Source of the DNA: Collinsella aerofaciens
Lineage (GTDB): Bacteria; Actinomycetota; Coriobacteriia; Coriobacteriales; Coriobacteriaceae
Direction: 5' to 3'
DNA length: 7,983 nt
Assembly: GCA_008671285.1 (NCBI GenBank)
Contig: RPYR01000073.1
Location: 1 to 7,983 of the forward strand
The translations under genes and the position numbers were made by a program. This document shows, in pieces, positions 1 to 7,208 of the stretch (within the stretch, counting starts at the first letter, position 1; each line of letters starts with the position of its first letter). The notes beneath the pieces are model-generated. The model was not told where the DNA came from. It ran no database searches and saw nothing but the letters and a program-made list of their open reading frames with translations.

Positions 1-705
1 ATGTTCTGCTCGATCACGCGCGGGCCGGCAAATGCCGTCAGGGCATCGGGCTCGGCCAGGATAATGTCGCCCTCCATGGCAAAGCTCGCGGTTACGCCGC
101 CGGTCGTGGGGTCGGTGAGCACCGTGATATACAGGCCGCCCGCCTCGCTGTGGCGCCTAACCGCCGCAGAAATCTTGGCCATCTGCATAAGCGATGTCAC
201 GCCCTCTTGCATGCGCGCACCACCCGAAACGGTAAAGCCGACAACTGGCAATCCCAGCTCGATCGCATGCTCAAATGTGCGGCAGATCTTCTCGCCCACC
301 ACGGAGCCCATCGAGCCCATCATAAAGTTGGCATCCATAAAGAAGAGCGCCGTATCGCAGCCGCAGATTTTACCCCTGCCGCACACAACGGCATCGCGCT
401 CGCCCGAACGCTCGACCGCGCCCTTGAGCTTGTCTGCATAACCGGGAAACGAGAGGAAGTCCTCCGACGCCAGATTGGCATCCCATTCCTCAAACGTGCC
501 CTCGTCAACCGTCATGCGCATACGGTCGCGCCCGCTCACGCGAAAATGCTTGCCGCAACGAGGGCAGACCTCAAGGTTGTCGTGCAGGCGCGCCTCATCG
601 CTCACACGACGGCACTCCGGGCACTTGATAAACACGTGGCGCGCGGGAAACTCGGCGCACGACTCGGTCATCGGCCCCTCGAGGACGTTGACCGTCTTCG
701 CTTTT

Positions 706-713
<8 letters not shown>
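1..713 (-). CDS. accD: Acetyl-CoA carboxylase carboxyltransferase subunit beta (3' end cut by window)
   Basis: AccD and AccA form the carboxyltransferase that moves CO2 from carboxybiotin on AccB to acetyl-CoA, giving malonyl-CoA in the cytoplasm. The visible 237 residues begin with a four-cysteine zinc ribbon (C31, C34, C50, C53; the two pairs read CPEC and CPRC). The crotonase-type fold follows, with SGGARMQEG near 163-171 and the family stretch TGGVTASFAM near 204-213, then FAGPRVIEQ at 228-236. Family members are usually about 280-300 residues, so some 50 residues or more are missing at the window edge. Whether accA follows separately or is fused cannot be seen. The chosen ATG overlaps the accC stop by 8 bases. 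It lacks a good Shine-Dalgarno sequence, so translation is probably coupled to accC. An ATG at 671 (residue 15), preceded by GAGGGG only 3 bases away, is an alternative start. Function is certain; the start is moderately sure. Confidence 0.95.
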
Positions 714-2049
<1,336 letters not shown>

Positions 2050-2053
2050 GAAG

Positions 2054-2061
2054 CCTTCCTT
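2054..2061 (-). promoter_or_regulatory. Ribosome binding site of accC
   Basis: AAGGAAGG on the minus strand ends 4 bases before the accC ATG and overlaps the TAA stop of fabZ. It decides the accC start at 2049 against the much longer upstream open frame, and it implies close translational linkage of fabZ and accC. Confidence 0.8.
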
Positions 2062-2482
2062 AACTTTCGTGCATGAGTGCAAAAGACATATCGGCGCGGC
2101 AGCAAACCTCACCGTTGACGCTCGCAGTACCCGTCGCAAAGCGGAACGGCCCGCGCGCACGCGTGATGGTGCACACCAGATCAACCGTGTCGCCCGGGCG
2201 CACCGGACGCTTAAAGCGCACCTTATCGAGGCTCGTATAGAACGGCGTCGCGCCGCGCGCCTCCTCATCGCCCATCAGCAGCACGCAACAGTTTTGGGCA
2301 AGCATCTCGCACTGAATCACGCCGGGGACCACCGGGTTTCCCGGAAAATGCCCCTGCAAAAAGTACTCGTCGCCCGTGATCGTGATCTTGCCGTGGGCCT
2401 CGTCGCCCACCAGCTCGGCCTCGTCGAGCAAAAGCATCGGTTCGCGATGCGGCAACAGCTTCTTGAGCTCTTCTTTGTTCAT
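2060..2482 (-). CDS. fabZ: 3-hydroxyacyl-ACP dehydratase, FabZ family
   Basis: The product removes water from 3-hydroxyacyl-ACP to give trans-2-enoyl-ACP, the third step of each elongation cycle. It is a 140-residue single hot-dog domain, the normal FabZ size. The start MNKEELKKLLPHREPMLLLD is typical: the PHR..MLL.D signature at 11-20 marks the family. The active-site helix gives HFPGNPVVPGV with catalytic H45, and E59 lies 14 residues later, the spacing expected for FabZ. The helix continues QCEMLAQ where most FabZ proteins have a small residue (EA.AQ) after the glutamate. The first start in frame is a GTG at 2491, but the ATG at 2482 has AGGTGA at proper distance and gives the family N-terminus. 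Lying between accB and accC is the streptococcal arrangement. A FabN-like dehydratase/isomerase cannot be ruled out by eye. Confidence 0.95.
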   Translation of the reverse strand: MNKEELKKLLPHREPMLLLDEAELVGDEAHGKITITGDEYFLQGHFPGNPVVPGVIQCEMLAQNCCVLLMGDEEARGATPFYTSLDKVRFKRPVRPGDTVDLVCTITRARGPFRFATGTASVNGEVCCRADMSFALMHES

Positions 2483-2487
2483 GGATA

Positions 2488-2493
2488 TCACCT
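2488..2493 (-). promoter_or_regulatory. Ribosome binding site of fabZ
   Basis: AGGTGA on the minus strand lies 5 bases before the fabZ ATG at 2482 and shares bases with the TAG stop of accB (2492-2494). It favours the ATG over the in-frame GTG at 2491, which itself falls inside this site. Confidence 0.7.
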
Positions 2494-2965
2494 ATCCGAT
2501 CCTCATGAGGCAGCTGCCAAACTCCACGAGGTCGCCGTCGGCCACGCAGATCTCGAGCACCTCGCCGTCTGCCTCTGCCGTTACCTCGTTGAGAACCTTC
2601 ATGGCCTCGATGATGCAGAGCGTCTCGCCGGCCTTGACCTTAGAGCCCACGTGCACAAACGGCTCGTCGCCCGGCGCCGGGGCAGCATAGAAAACGCCGA
2701 CCATGGGAGCGGTCACCTCGGTGCCCTTGGGCTCCGGTGCGGCGGCAGGTGTCTGCGCGGCGGGCTCCGGTGCGGCAGGCGCGACTGTGGGAGCTGCAAC
2801 TGGAGCGGCCATAGCGCTCGGCATGGGCATGGGCACGGCAACCGGCTGTGCGGCGCTCGCGCGCTCGAGTTCGACCGCGGTGCCATCGGGCTCCTCAACG
2901 CGTACGCGCGTGAGGCCGCGGTCCTCCATAACATCGGCTATCTCGGCAAGTCTTTTGGAATCCAT
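2492..2965 (-). CDS. accB: Biotin carboxyl carrier protein of acetyl-CoA carboxylase
   Basis: AccB carries the biotin that AccC carboxylates and AccD/AccA discharge onto acetyl-CoA. The 157-residue protein has the three usual parts. A short charged N-terminal segment (1-35) is followed by an alanine/proline-rich flexible linker (about 38-80, containing AAPEP twice and PMPMP). The biotinyl domain (about 83-157) has the attachment motif EAMKV with K123 as the biotinylated lysine; the more common motif is EAMKM or EAMKL. A biotin ligase encoded elsewhere must modify it. The ATG at 2965 has GAGGAG 7 bases upstream, inside the end of fabF, and the gap to the fabF stop is only 3 bases. Length and architecture are ordinary for the family. 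Confidence 0.97.
   Translation of the reverse strand: MDSKRLAEIADVMEDRGLTRVRVEEPDGTAVELERASAAQPVAVPMPMPSAMAAPVAAPTVAPAAPEPAAQTPAAAPEPKGTEVTAPMVGVFYAAPAPGDEPFVHVGSKVKAGETLCIIEAMKVLNEVTAEADGEVLEICVADGDLVEFGSCLMRIG
2729..2776 (-). repeat. Two copies of a 15-base direct repeat in the accB linker
   Basis: The plus-strand 15-mer gggctccggtgcggc occurs exactly at 2729-2743 and again at 2762-2776, 33 bases (11 codons) apart. On the coding strand both copies encode Ala-Ala-Pro-Glu-Pro in the flexible linker of AccB. The spacing is a multiple of three, so recombination between copies would change linker length without breaking the frame. Confidence 0.8.
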
Positions 2966-2968
2966 GCT

Positions 2969-4216
2969 CTAGCTCCTCGTATATCTACGCAGCGCGATGG
3001 CGGCGTTGTGTCCGCCAAAGCCCAGGTTGGTCGAAAGCGCCCAGGTAAGGTCAGCGCGAACCGCGCGATTGGGCGTGTAGTCAAGATCGCAGGCGGGATC
3101 GGGCGTGTGGTAGTTAATGGTCGGCGGCACCACGCCCTGCTCGAGCGCCATGGCGCAGGCCATGACCTCGATGGCGCCCGTGGCACCGATCATGTGGCCG
3201 GTCATCGACTTAGTCGACGAGACGTGCGCGGCGCGCGCCGCGTCCTCGCCGAGCGCACGCTTAATGCCCGCCGTCTCGGACGAATCGTTGAGCTTGGTCG
3301 ATGTGCCGTGGGCATTGATGTAGAGGCCCTCGGAAGGCCTGACGTCGCCCTCGGTCACCGCCAGCGATATCGCGCGGGCAATGCCGGCAGCCTCGGGATC
3401 AGGGCTCGTGATGTGATAGGCATCATCGGTGTTGCCGTAGCCCACGACCTCGGCATAAATGTGCGCACCGCGCGCCTGCGCATGTTCCATGCTCTCGAGC
3501 ACGAGCACGCAGGCGCCCTCGCCCATCACAAAGCCATCGCGGTCTGCATCGAACGGGCGGCAAGCCGTCGCGGGATCAGGGTTGGTGGTCAATGCGCGGC
3601 AGGACGTAAAGCCCGCAACGGCATCGGGGATAATTGCGGCCTCGGCGCCGCCCGCGAGGATCGCGTCGGCATAGCCGTGCTTTATGGCGCGGAACGCCTC
3701 GCCCACCGCATGGGCCGAGGTTGCGCACGCGGTCACCACGGGCAGGGTCGGGCCCTTTGCCTTGTGGCGGATTGCGATATTGCCCGATGCCATGTTGGGG
3801 ATCATCATCGCGATCATATAGGGCGATGCGCGGCGGGGCCCACGGTCGGCAATCGTATGGACGTTGTCGACGAGCGTCTGCATGCCGCCCACGCCTGAGC
3901 CCACGTAGACGCCCAGGCGCTCGCGATCGATGGCGCCTTCGACATCAAAGCCCGCATCGTGCATGGCTTCGTCCGAAGCCGCCATCGCAAACTGAACGCA
4001 GGGGTCGAGATGCTTGGCGTCACGCTTGCCAAAGTACTCGTTGCCGTCAAAGCCCTTGACCTCGGCTGCCACCTTGACGGCAAACGCATCGGTATCAAAG
4101 TGCGTAATCGGACCGATGCCGCACGTTCCGGCGCACATGGCCGCCCAGGTGGCAAGCGCGGTGTTGCCGAGCGGCGACACGGCACCAATACCGGTGATTG
4201 CAACTCTCTGTTCCAT
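2969..4216 (-). CDS. fabF: 3-oxoacyl-ACP synthase II (elongating condensing enzyme)
   Basis: FabF condenses malonyl-ACP with acyl-ACP, lengthening the chain by two carbons and releasing CO2. The 415-residue product matches the usual length (E. coli 413) and the thiolase fold. The nucleophile C164 sits in VTACATSAHA. The two decarboxylation histidines are H303 in NAHGTST and H341 in STKSMTGH, which also contains K336. The gating phenylalanine F400 lies in LGFGGHN near the C terminus. The C164/H303/H341 spacing is that of FabF and not of FabH. Three starts are possible: TTG 4234, ATG 4219 and ATG 4216. I choose 4216 because GAGGAG lies 6 bases before it and homology starts with EQRVAITGIG. The 39-base gap to fabG contains a small weak hairpin without a U-run. 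No fabB-like second copy is present in the window. Confidence 0.97.
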   Translation of the reverse strand: MEQRVAITGIGAVSPLGNTALATWAAMCAGTCGIGPITHFDTDAFAVKVAAEVKGFDGNEYFGKRDAKHLDPCVQFAMAASDEAMHDAGFDVEGAIDRERLGVYVGSGVGGMQTLVDNVHTIADRGPRRASPYMIAMMIPNMASGNIAIRHKAKGPTLPVVTACATSAHAVGEAFRAIKHGYADAILAGGAEAAIIPDAVAGFTSCRALTTNPDPATACRPFDADRDGFVMGEGACVLVLESMEHAQARGAHIYAEVVGYGNTDDAYHITSPDPEAAGIARAISLAVTEGDVRPSEGLYINAHGTSTKLNDSSETAGIKRALGEDAARAAHVSSTKSMTGHMIGATGAIEVMACAMALEQGVVPPTINYHTPDPACDLDYTPNRAVRADLTWALSTNLGFGGHNAAIALRRYTRS

Positions 4217-4222
4217 CATGGT

Positions 4223-4228
4223 CTCCTC
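4223..4228 (-). promoter_or_regulatory. Ribosome binding site of fabF
   Basis: GAGGAG on the minus strand lies 6 bases before the ATG at 4216 and 3 bases before the adjoining ATG at 4219. The spacing favours the second ATG of the ATG-ATG pair. The TTG at 4234 lies upstream of this site and is therefore unlikely to be the start. Confidence 0.65.
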
Positions 4229-4255
4229 ATCCAAGCCGTTCTTCGGCCCTGGTTT

Positions 4256-5029
4256 CTACATCGCCATTCCGCCGTCGACGCGCACGACCTCACCCGTAAT
4301 GTAGGCAGCCGCATCACTCGCCAGAAAGCGCACTACGCCGGCCACCTCCTCGGGGCGCGCCATGCGCTTAAGGGGAATCTGCTCCTCGGTTACCGTACGC
4401 ACCTTCTCCGAGAGCTTTGCCGTCATATCCGTCTCGACAAACCCGGGGGCAACCGCGTTCACTCGTACGCCGCGGGGCGCAAGCTCGCGCGCCACCGCCT
4501 TGGTCAGGCCGATCACGCCCGCCTTGGAGGCAGCGTAGTTGGCTTGCCCGGCATTGCCCATCAGGCCCACGACCGAGCTCATGTTGACGACGCAGCCGCC
4601 GCGCTGGCGCATAAAGGTCTTGGTGAGCGCGCGCGTCGTGTTAAACGTTCCTTTAAGATTGACATCGAGCACGCGATCGAAGGCGTCATCGCCCATGCGC
4701 ATGAGCAGGCCATCGCGGGTGATGCCAGCGTTGTTGACGAGCGCCCAAATGGAGCCAAAGTCGTTGAGGACCGCTTCCACGCACGCGTTGACGGCAGCGG
4801 GGTCGGCCACGTCGCATTGATATGAGCGCGCCGTGGCGCCAGCCGCCTCGCAGGCGTCGCACGTCTCGCGCGCCGCTTCGACGCTGCCGGCATAGACGAC
4901 GGCGATATCGTAGCCATCCTCCGCCAGACCGATAGCGCAGGCGCGGCCGATACCCCGCGAGCCGCCCGTGACCAGTGCCACGCGACGTGAGTCGTTGCGC
5001 TCGAGCGCGCCGTTGTTCAAGTTGCCCAT
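4256..5029 (-). CDS. fabG: 3-oxoacyl-ACP reductase
   Basis: FabG reduces 3-oxoacyl-ACP to 3-hydroxyacyl-ACP with NADPH. The 257-residue product is a classical short-chain dehydrogenase/reductase. The cofactor glycine motif TGGSRGIGRA is at 21-30, NNAG at 99-102, and the catalytic Ser-Tyr-Lys set is S152, Y165 and K169 (SSVVGLMGNAGQANYAASK). The C-terminal part has the FabG-type stretch APGFVETDMT near 194-203 and ends YITGEVVRVDGGMAM. The N terminus is about 13 residues longer than E. coli FabG (244 residues); the extra part is polar and asparagine-rich. The ATG at 5029 is the only credible start, with AAAGGA 5 bases upstream. Position between fabD and fabF, with gaps of 30 and 39 bases, makes the fatty-acid role secure over other reductases of this superfamily. 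Confidence 0.97.
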   Translation of the reverse strand: MGNLNNGALERNDSRRVALVTGGSRGIGRACAIGLAEDGYDIAVVYAGSVEAARETCDACEAAGATARSYQCDVADPAAVNACVEAVLNDFGSIWALVNNAGITRDGLLMRMGDDAFDRVLDVNLKGTFNTTRALTKTFMRQRGGCVVNMSSVVGLMGNAGQANYAASKAGVIGLTKAVARELAPRGVRVNAVAPGFVETDMTAKLSEKVRTVTEEQIPLKRMARPEEVAGVVRFLASDAAAYITGEVVRVDGGMAM

Positions 5030-5059
5030 GTCATTCCTTTCGGGTTACAGCCCTGTGGA

Positions 5060-5986
5060 CTATGCGAGCTCGTCGGCAATAGCTGCGCCCTGCTCGGCCG
5101 TCTCGCACGAGTACACACGAACGTCGCTCAGCGTACGCTTGACCAGGCCGGACAGCGTTTTGCCGGGGCCGACCTCAATAAATGTGTCGATGCCTTGATC
5201 CTGCAGAGCATGCAGCGTATTGACCCAGCGTACGGCATGCCTCACCTGGTTGGCCAAGACATCCGATGCCGCTCGCGGGTCCGCCGGATAGGGCGCCGCC
5301 GTCATGTTTGCCATGACCGGAATCAGCAGCGGAGACGGCGCGTGGCCGGCTTGGATATACTTCGCCAGCCCCTCAGTCGCCTCGGCCATATAGGGGCTAT
5401 GAAATGCACCCGACACCGCGACCTTCATGGCGCGGCCGCCAGCCTCTTTTACTAGGACGTCGAGGGTCTGCAGCGCATCGGGCGCTCCGGCCACAACCGT
5501 CTGCTGGGGACTGTTGTAGTTGACCGGCCAGCAGTCCTCGCCGGCCTGCGCAGCCAGGTTCTCGACTTGCGCAGCATCAAGTTTGATGACGGCGCGCATG
5601 CCGCCGGGGTGACGCTCGGCCGCCGTGGCCATCAATGCCGCGCGCTCACACACGAGCTCAAAACCCGCTCGCGTATCGAATGCCCCCGCAAAGGTGAGTG
5701 CAGCGACCTCGCCCAGCGAGAATCCCGCACAGGCGGCAGGCACCACGCCGCGCTCGCGCAGGGCGGCAGCCGCTGCCAGGTCGTGAACGAACACACACGG
5801 CTGCGTATTCTCGGTCTGCGACAGCTCCTCCTTGGAGGCACTCCGGCATTGCTCGCTGGTCCCCGGGCGCACCTCGTCGGCAATGGCGAACACCTCGGCA
5901 GCCGCCGGCGATGTCTCGATCAAGTCGACGCCCATCGCGAGGTGCTGGGCACCCTGACCGGCAAACAAAAACGCTACGCCACCCAT
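5060..5986 (-). CDS. fabD: Malonyl-CoA:ACP acyltransferase
   Basis: FabD transfers malonyl from CoA to the phosphopantetheine arm of AcpP. The 308-residue product is of family length. It shows the N-terminal FAGQGAQ (9-14), nucleophile S90 in GFSLGE (88-93), R115 in CERAALM (binds the malonyl carboxylate), NSPQQTVVAG near 158-167, and the catalytic H196 in SGAFHS. EVGPGKTLSG at 271-280 is the usual C-terminal motif. Most FabD proteins have GHSLG at the nucleophile, whereas this one has phenylalanine at 89. The other catalytic residues are intact, so I expect activity. The start is either GTG 5992 or ATG 5986. The ATG is preferred because AAGGG lies 9 bases upstream of it but only 3 from the GTG. 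With this start the gene overlaps the end of fabK by 13 bases, which suggests translational coupling. Confidence 0.96.
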   Translation of the reverse strand: MGGVAFLFAGQGAQHLAMGVDLIETSPAAAEVFAIADEVRPGTSEQCRSASKEELSQTENTQPCVFVHDLAAAAALRERGVVPAACAGFSLGEVAALTFAGAFDTRAGFELVCERAALMATAAERHPGGMRAVIKLDAAQVENLAAQAGEDCWPVNYNSPQQTVVAGAPDALQTLDVLVKEAGGRAMKVAVSGAFHSPYMAEATEGLAKYIQAGHAPSPLLIPVMANMTAAPYPADPRAASDVLANQVRHAVRWVNTLHALQDQGIDTFIEVGPGKTLSGLVKRTLSDVRVYSCETAEQGAAIADELA

Positions 5987-6918
5987 GCGCACGCACCCTT
6001 CAGGACGTGCTCGGCGCCATCGACCAGGTCGTCAACGATTTCGCGTGCGCTCTGGCGCTCGTTGACCATGCCGGCAATCTGTCCACACAAAAACGAACCC
6101 TCTTCGTAGTTGCCGTCCTTGGCGGCCTTACGCAGCGCACCGGTTCCCATAGCACCGAGCTCCTCGGCACTCGCACCGGAACCCTCGCTCTTGGCATAGG
6201 CGTTGGTGAAGGGGCTCTTGAGGGCGCGCACCGGATGTCCCGTCGAGCGACCGGTCGCACGCGTCGAAGTGTCGTTGGCCTTCAGGACCATCTCCTTGTA
6301 CTGCTCCGAGACGGTACACTCATCGGCAACGAGAAAACGCGTGCCCACTTGGACGCCAGCGGCGCCAAGCATAAAGGCGGCCGCCACCCCGCGGCCATCC
6401 GCGATACCGCCGGCGGCCACGACGGGAATGTCAACCGCATCGACGACCTGCGGCACCAGTGCCATCGTCGAGGTCTCGCCAATATGGCCGCCCGATTCGG
6501 TACCCTCGGCAACAACCGCCGTGGCTCCACGACGTGCCACGAGGCGCGCCAGCGCCACCGAGGCAACGACCGGGATGACCTTGATGCCCGCCTCGTTCCA
6601 CGCCTTCATGTACTTGGCGGGATTGCCGGCGCCCGTCACGACGACCGGCACTCGCTCGTCAATCACGACCTGTGCAACCTCGTCGGCAAACGGGCTCATG
6701 AGCATGACGTTCACGCCAAAGGGCTTATCCGTCTTGGCGCGCAGCTCATGAATCTGGTCGCGAAGCCAGTTGGCGTCGGCGTTCATGGCCGCGATGATGC
6801 CTAAGCCACCCGCCTCGGACACTGCGGACGCCAGCGAGGCATCGGCAATCCAGGCCATACCGCCCTGGAACACGGGCTTTTCGATGCCGAGCAGATCGCA
6901 GAGAGGAGTCTTGAGCAT
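5974..6918 (-). CDS. fabK: Enoyl-ACP reductase II, FMN-dependent
   Basis: FabK reduces trans-2-enoyl-ACP to acyl-ACP, the last step of each cycle, using bound FMN and NAD(P)H. It is unrelated in fold to FabI. The 314-residue product is a TIM-barrel flavoprotein of the nitronate monooxygenase (2-nitropropane dioxygenase-like) superfamily. It shows FQGGMAW at 17-23, GVNVML at 68-73, TGAGNPAKYM at 95-104, EGTESGGHIG at 138-147 with the conserved H145, AAGGIADGRG at 168-177 and GVQVGTRF at 188-195 (flavin phosphate region). These match the order seen in Streptococcus pneumoniae FabK. The superfamily includes other enzymes, but the motifs and location between acpP and fabD make FabK the clear call. 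The ATG at 6918 has GGAGAA 6 bases upstream, and the acpP stop is 2 bases away. FabK-type reductases are known to be insensitive to triclosan. Confidence 0.97.
   Translation of the reverse strand: MLKTPLCDLLGIEKPVFQGGMAWIADASLASAVSEAGGLGIIAAMNADANWLRDQIHELRAKTDKPFGVNVMLMSPFADEVAQVVIDERVPVVVTGAGNPAKYMKAWNEAGIKVIPVVASVALARLVARRGATAVVAEGTESGGHIGETSTMALVPQVVDAVDIPVVAAGGIADGRGVAAAFMLGAAGVQVGTRFLVADECTVSEQYKEMVLKANDTSTRATGRSTGHPVRALKSPFTNAYAKSEGSGASAEELGAMGTGALRKAAKDGNYEEGSFLCGQIAGMVNERQSAREIVDDLVDGAEHVLKGACAWVA
5996..6000 (-). promoter_or_regulatory. Ribosome binding site of fabD, inside fabK
   Basis: AAGGG on the minus strand lies 9 bases before the ATG at 5986 and 3 bases before the GTG at 5992. 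It is the only Shine-Dalgarno-like string near the fabD start and lies within the last codons of fabK, so ribosomes finishing fabK pass over it. Confidence 0.5.
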
Positions 6919-6920
6919 CT

Positions 6921-7157
6921 CTACTTCTCCAATGCCGCCTCGACCGTATCGGCGAACTCGCCGACCGTCTTGGGGTTCTCCTCGGTATCGAGCTGGATGC
7001 CAAACTCGTCCTCGACGGCAACGAGGATCTCGACGGTGCCCAGGCTGTCGAGACCAATCTCCTCGAGCGTGGACTCGGGCTTCATCTCGACATCGTCAAG
7101 ACCGGCGGTCTCGCGGATAACGTCGCAAACGCGCTCGAAGGTCTTCTGATCTGCCAT
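6921..7157 (-). CDS. acpP: Acyl carrier protein
   Basis: AcpP carries the growing acyl chain on a 4'-phosphopantetheine arm and is the substrate shuttle for every Fab enzyme here. The 78-residue, acidic product has the attachment motif DSL with S38 as the modified serine, at the start of helix II (DSLGTVEILVAVEDEFG, 37-53). Two positions differ from E. coli ACP: the acidic residue after DSL is glycine (G40), and the methionine of VMALEEEF is valine (V46). The loop after helix II reads LDTEENPKTV where E. coli has IPDEEAEKITTV. These are plausible lineage variants. The ATG at 7157 has a strong AAAGGAG 7 bases upstream. It follows fabH by 51 bases, the widest gap in the window, and precedes fabK by 2. 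Confidence 0.97.
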   Translation of the reverse strand: MADQKTFERVCDVIRETAGLDDVEMKPESTLEEIGLDSLGTVEILVAVEDEFGIQLDTEENPKTVGEFADTVEAALEK

Positions 7158-7164
7158 GGTAGTT

Positions 7165-7171
7165 CTCCTTT
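7165..7171 (-). promoter_or_regulatory. Strong ribosome binding site of acpP
   Basis: AAAGGAG on the minus strand lies 7 bases before the acpP ATG. It is among the strongest Shine-Dalgarno matches in the window, which fits the need for far more carrier protein than enzyme. Confidence 0.75.
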
Positions 7172-7177
7172 GGTTGT

Positions 7178-7187
7178 GCCCTAGGGC
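7178..7187 (-). other. Perfect 10-base palindrome in the fabH-acpP gap
   Basis: GCCCTAGGGC reads the same on both strands and lies 20 bases before the acpP ATG, just upstream of its ribosome binding site. It has no loop, so an RNA hairpin is poor and no U-run follows; it does not look like a terminator. It could be a protein-binding site or a chance palindrome. On the minus strand an A-rich stretch (AAATAAAAA, up to 7197) precedes it. Confidence 0.3.
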
Positions 7188-7208
7188 GTTTTTATTTCCT
7201 ATGTGCGA

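Noticed and set aside
2050..2268. Longer accC start giving a 520-residue protein
   Set aside because: The extra 73 residues are arginine-rich out-of-frame fabZ sequence; family homology and a good ribosome binding site place the start at 2049.
4217..4234. TTG start for fabF with six extra residues
   Set aside because: The ribosome binding site GAGGAG lies downstream of this TTG and serves the ATG pair at 4219/4216.
5698..6804. A 368-codon open frame on the plus strand opposite fabD and fabK
   Set aside because: It crosses two certain genes and shows no domain or motif; it is explained by codon bias of the true strand.
7158..7208. Rho-independent terminator between fabH and acpP
   Set aside because: The palindrome has no loop and no U-run follows it; an A-rich stretch precedes it on the transcribed strand.
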